Source: Flavobacteriaceae bacterium (GTDB lineage: Bacteria; Bacteroidota; Bacteroidia; Flavobacteriales; Flavobacteriaceae). Taken from it: a stretch of DNA of 8,622 nucleotides. Below the pieces are notes generated by a model. The model was not told the DNA's origin. It ran no database searches and saw nothing but the letters and a program-made list of their open reading frames with translations. The stretch lies in the NCBI GenBank assembly GCA_947377425.1, contig CANCFZ010000099.1, positions 1-8,622 of the forward strand, read 5' to 3'. Each line of letters starts with the position of its first letter. Within the stretch, counting starts at the first letter, position 1. The position numbers and the translations under genes were made by a program. Shown here piece after piece: positions 8,014 through 8,622 of the stretch.

Positions 8014-8359
8014 TGTTCGAGGGGTTGGCAGTTTGGTAGTAGTGTTTGATTGTTTGGTTCGAGAGATTGGCAGGTTGGCTCGATAGGTTGGCAGTTTGGT
8101 AGTAGCACTTGATTGGTTGGTTCGAGAGGTTTGCAGTTTGGTAGTAGCGCTTGATTGGTTGATTAGAGAGGTTGGTAGTTTGGTAGTAGTGCTTGATTGG
8201 TTGATTAGAGAGGTTGGCAGTTTGGAAGTAGTGCTTGATTGTTTGGTTCGAGAGGTTGATAGTTTGGAAGTAGCGCTTGAATGTTTGGTTCGAGAGGTTG
8301 GTAGTTTGGAAGTAGTGCTTGAATGTTTGGTTCGAGAGGTTGGTAGTTTGGAAGTAGTG
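8014..8359. repeat. 42-bp tandem repeat (minisatellite) built from two 21-bp halves
   Basis: Full 42-base units start at 8028, 8091, 8133, 8175, 8217, 8259 and 8301. A lone 21-base half unit occupies 8070-8090, partial copies lie at each end (8014-8027 and 8343-8359), and there are no spacers. The two halves of a unit, GCAGTTTGGTAGTAGTGCTT (plus G) and ATTGTTTGGTTCGAGAGGTT (plus G), share GTTTGGT, a later G and the final TTG, so a 21-base ancestor is likely. Neighbouring units share variants: GATTAGAG in those at 8133 and 8175, TTGGAAG from 8217 on, and TTGAATG in those at 8259 and 8301. This is the pattern left by slippage or unequal crossing over. The plus strand is rich in G and T and poor in C. 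The array sits between two minus-strand genes. Confidence 0.93.
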
Positions 8360-8551
8360 ATTAGCGTCTGTGATTATAGGTGCCTCTTTTAGTTAACAAA
8401 AATCTCCATTTCTTTCATCACTTTCCAAGATTTAGAAAAATTAATTGTTTGTCAATTATTTTATATGGATGATAAAAAATATAAGCTTTTTTATCCTCTT
8501 TGTGTTCAACAATAACAGCAACAGACACTGGTTTTATTTCCAATAAGAATG
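8360..8551. other. Noncoding stretch between the tandem array and the partial gene
   Basis: I find no gene here on either strand. It is AT-rich and contains two AT-only or nearly AT-only hairpins. One is the possible terminator at 8438-8462. The other has 9-bp arms GATAAAAAA (8471-8479) and TTTTTTATC (8487-8495) around a 7-base loop, without a clear T-tract on the minus strand. It is probably the 3' flank of the gene ending at 8552. Confidence 0.55.
8438..8462 (-). terminator. Weak AT-rich hairpin, possible terminator of the partial gene
   Basis: Read on the minus strand, AATAATTG and CAATTA pair around a 5-base loop (ACAAA) and are followed by a run of T. The only G-C pair is the one closing the loop, so the stem is weak. 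It lies about 90 bases beyond the stop at 8552. No better candidate is visible before the tandem array. Confidence 0.3.
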
Positions 8552-8622
8552 TTATTTGGATATTTTAACAGACTGTCTTCCTGTATTGGTATGCAAATTC
8601 AAAAAGTAAACACCATTTGGAT
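8552..8622 (-). CDS. C-terminal end of a probable T9SS type A sorting-domain protein (partial)
   Basis: Only the last 22 residues and the TAA stop (8552-8554) are in the window; the rest lies beyond the right edge. The peptide begins PNGVYFLNLHTNTG and ends SVKISK. The pattern N-G-V-Y-F-L, then a short turn with glycine, then a basic residue and a final strand ending in K matches the end of the T9SS type A sorting domain (Por_Secre_tail), which directs secreted proteins across the outer membrane and is cut off during export. The cargo domain cannot be told from this fragment. The identification rests on a short motif, but the frame is clean and the stop is well placed. Confidence 0.75.
   Translation of the reverse strand, partial: PNGVYFLNLHTNTGRQSVKISK

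Noticed and set aside
8014..8359. CRISPR array
   Set aside because: Units are directly contiguous with no unique spacers, and no cas genes are visible.
8096..8392. Plus-strand open frame of 98 codons in the tandem array, as a gene
   Set aside because: It starts at a TTG inside a repeat unit, has no promoter or ATG, and is open because the unit length is a multiple of three. Most unit differences are non-synonymous, and the frame upstream is closed by a stop in the 21-bp half unit.

Overview
The window looks like the chromosome of a flavobacterium (Bacteroidota, Flavobacteriaceae or a near relative). Four things point there: very AT-rich DNA, Bacteroidota-type promoters (TTTG spaced from a TAnnTTTG -7 box), no Shine-Dalgarno sites before the genes, and cargo of the type IX secretion system (T9SS). 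No phage, plasmid or insertion sequence genes are present.

Layout. 1-1745 (-): argS, arginyl-tRNA synthetase, cut by the left edge only about ten residues before its end. 1746-1958: divergent promoter region serving argS and the next gene. 1959-6530 (+): a 1523-residue secreted T9SS type B protein. It has a signal peptide, a choice-of-anchor L domain, an Ig/PKD-like module, nine tandem Cys-bounded modules of about 70 residues flanked by three modules of a second type, and a gliding-motility (CHU_C) sorting domain. 6531-6847: convergent intergenic region with a bidirectional terminator and a 131-bp element with 18-bp inverted ends. 6848-7855 (-): a complete FabH-type 3-oxoacyl-ACP synthase III. 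7856-8551: a long gap with a fabH promoter and a 346-bp minisatellite of 42-bp units, themselves built from two related 21-bp halves. 8552-8622 (-): the last 22 codons of another gene, whose tail resembles a T9SS type A sorting signal.

How they work together. argS and fabH are housekeeping genes for translation and fatty-acid or related acyl synthesis, with no visible link to the secreted proteins. The large type B protein is probably exported by Sec, passed through T9SS and attached at the cell surface, where the modular stalk may act in adhesion or matrix building. The partial gene at the right end is probably also T9SS cargo but of the other tail class.

I see no clear sign of an undescribed multi-gene system. 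The parts that annotation by homology explains least are the 42-bp array, the 131-bp inverted-repeat element, and the function of the nine-module stalk.
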